Source of the DNA: Hyphomicrobiales bacterium
GTDB lineage: Bacteria > Pseudomonadota > Alphaproteobacteria > Rhizobiales > Beijerinckiaceae
Reading direction: 5' to 3'
Assembly: GCA_028290085.1 (NCBI GenBank)
Contig: JAQGKN010000434.1
Span: 1 to 6,161 of the forward strand
DNA: 6,161 bases
The position numbers were made by a program, and so were the translations under genes. The notes under the pieces are model-generated. The model made no database searches, had not been told where the DNA came from, and was given only the letters and a program-made list of their open reading frames with translations. This document shows, piece by piece, positions 5,536 to 6,161 of the stretch; position 1 is the first letter of the stretch, and each line of letters begins with the position of its first letter.

Positions 5536-6161
5536 CGCGCTGCCTTGTAGGGTCCGAGTTCCTTCAACACGGCGTTCAGGAAGCTCAGGTCCACGGCTTG
5601 TTCGACCTCCACCTGTCCCTGGATAAGCCCAGCCTCGCGGAAGACACGCAGATCCTCCTTCATGCTCGGCAGATCGAGCTTACCATCCGGGTTAATGGCG
5701 CTGAGAACGAAGGAGCGGTGCACAGCAGGATCCTTCACGAGGCTGTATTCGGTGAGGATGGCGACGACCTCGTCGCCCTTGGGGCCAGCGAACTTTCCAT
5801 CCACCAGCGCATCGTTGTGGTCGCGCACACCGCGCAGATAGGCCTTCAGAAAGCGCTGAGCGAGCGCTGGATCGCGCTTCGCGAAGATGCCGGAAAACAG
5901 AACGGCAGAGATCTGATGATCTGGATAGATCTCGTCGTCGCTGACCACGCGCACGGCGCCGGCCTCGATGGCCTGCGTCGCCTGCGGTTCGGCAGGCAGC
6001 GCCGCGTCCACCGCCTTGTTGCGAAGCGCGAGCACCATTTGCGAGAAGGACATGTTGACCTCCTCGATATCGGCGCGCGTGAGACCACCCTTATCGAGGA
6101 TCTTCACCATCGTGCCCATGGCCGCTGTGCCAGGCGCGGATGTGGCAATGCGCATGCCCTT
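5532..6161 (-). CDS. ABC transporter substrate-binding protein, NMT1/SsuA/TauA-like, partial (N-terminus outside window)
   Basis: 209 residues of the C-terminal portion are visible, and the frame runs open through the right edge. An ATG at 6155 is internal: the preceding Lys-Gly and the following MRIATSAPGT match the KGKRIAV-x-x-PG segment normally found about 120-140 residues into these proteins. LALRNKAVDAALPAEPQ (about 44-60 of the visible part) is the usual hinge motif, where a small domain is scanned for a ligand and the VDA turn is conserved. These are periplasmic receptors for ABC importers of nitrate, sulfonates, taurine, pyrimidine precursors and aromatic acids, so the ligand is open. 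The gene overlaps the TctC-like start by 4 nt (ATGA), so the two are cotranscribed and probably coupled. ABC permease and ATPase genes, if present, should lie to the right, upstream in this operon. Confidence 0.85.
   Translation of the reverse strand, partial: KGMRIATSAPGTAAMGTMVKILDKGGLTRADIEEVNMSFSQMVLALRNKAVDAALPAEPQATQAIEAGAVRVVSDDEIYPDHQISAVLFSGIFAKRDPALAQRFLKAYLRGVRDHNDALVDGKFAGPKGDEVVAILTEYSLVKDPAVHRSFVLSAINPDGKLDLPSMKEDLRVFREAGLIQGQVEVEQAVDLSFLNAVLKELGPYKAAR

Noticed and set aside
6150..6161. ATG at 6155 as the true start of the ABC receptor
   Set aside because: The frame stays open to the window edge, the residues around it match an internal segment of the family, and there would be no signal peptide.

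Overview
The window is GC-rich, densely coded and carries no RNA genes, insertion sequences or CRISPR repeats. Base composition, strong GGAGG-type ribosome binding sites, and a TctC/Bug-type binding protein beside IclR and SDR genes point to a proteobacterium. Alphaproteobacteria (Hyphomicrobiales-like) is my first guess and Betaproteobacteria my second. This is inference from style, not a taxonomic marker.

Layout from left to right. A minus-strand pair holds a short-chain dehydrogenase/reductase (833-1651) followed 10 nt later by a bicupin protein (1-822, TTG start, running off the left edge). A 180-bp divergent promoter region (1652-1831) separates it from a plus-strand Asp/Glu racemase-superfamily enzyme of the maleate isomerase type (1832-2542). 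That gene overlaps tail-to-tail by 24 bp with a minus-strand IclR-family regulator (2519-3256). A second divergent region (3257-3366) carries a perfect -35 box and a 21-bp inverted repeat that looks like an IclR-type operator. It drives a plus-strand luciferase-like flavin monooxygenase of the RutA/SfnG/SsuD type (3367-4494). That gene abuts, with no spare base, a minus-strand pair of periplasmic binding proteins: a TctC/Bug-type receptor (4495-5535) and, upstream and overlapping by ATGA, an NMT1/SsuA/TauA-type ABC receptor (5532-6161, N-terminus beyond the right edge).

Together this looks like a small IclR-controlled uptake-and-catabolism locus. Two receptors of different transporter classes would deliver a small, probably acidic or sulfonated/heterocyclic substrate. 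The FMNH2-dependent monooxygenase and the cupin could oxidise or open it, the SDR could do a redox step, and the maleate isomerase-like enzyme could convert a cis-enoic acid intermediate. The substrate cannot be read from the sequence. The pathway is inference from family assignments and gene order, and I know of no characterised pathway with exactly this set.
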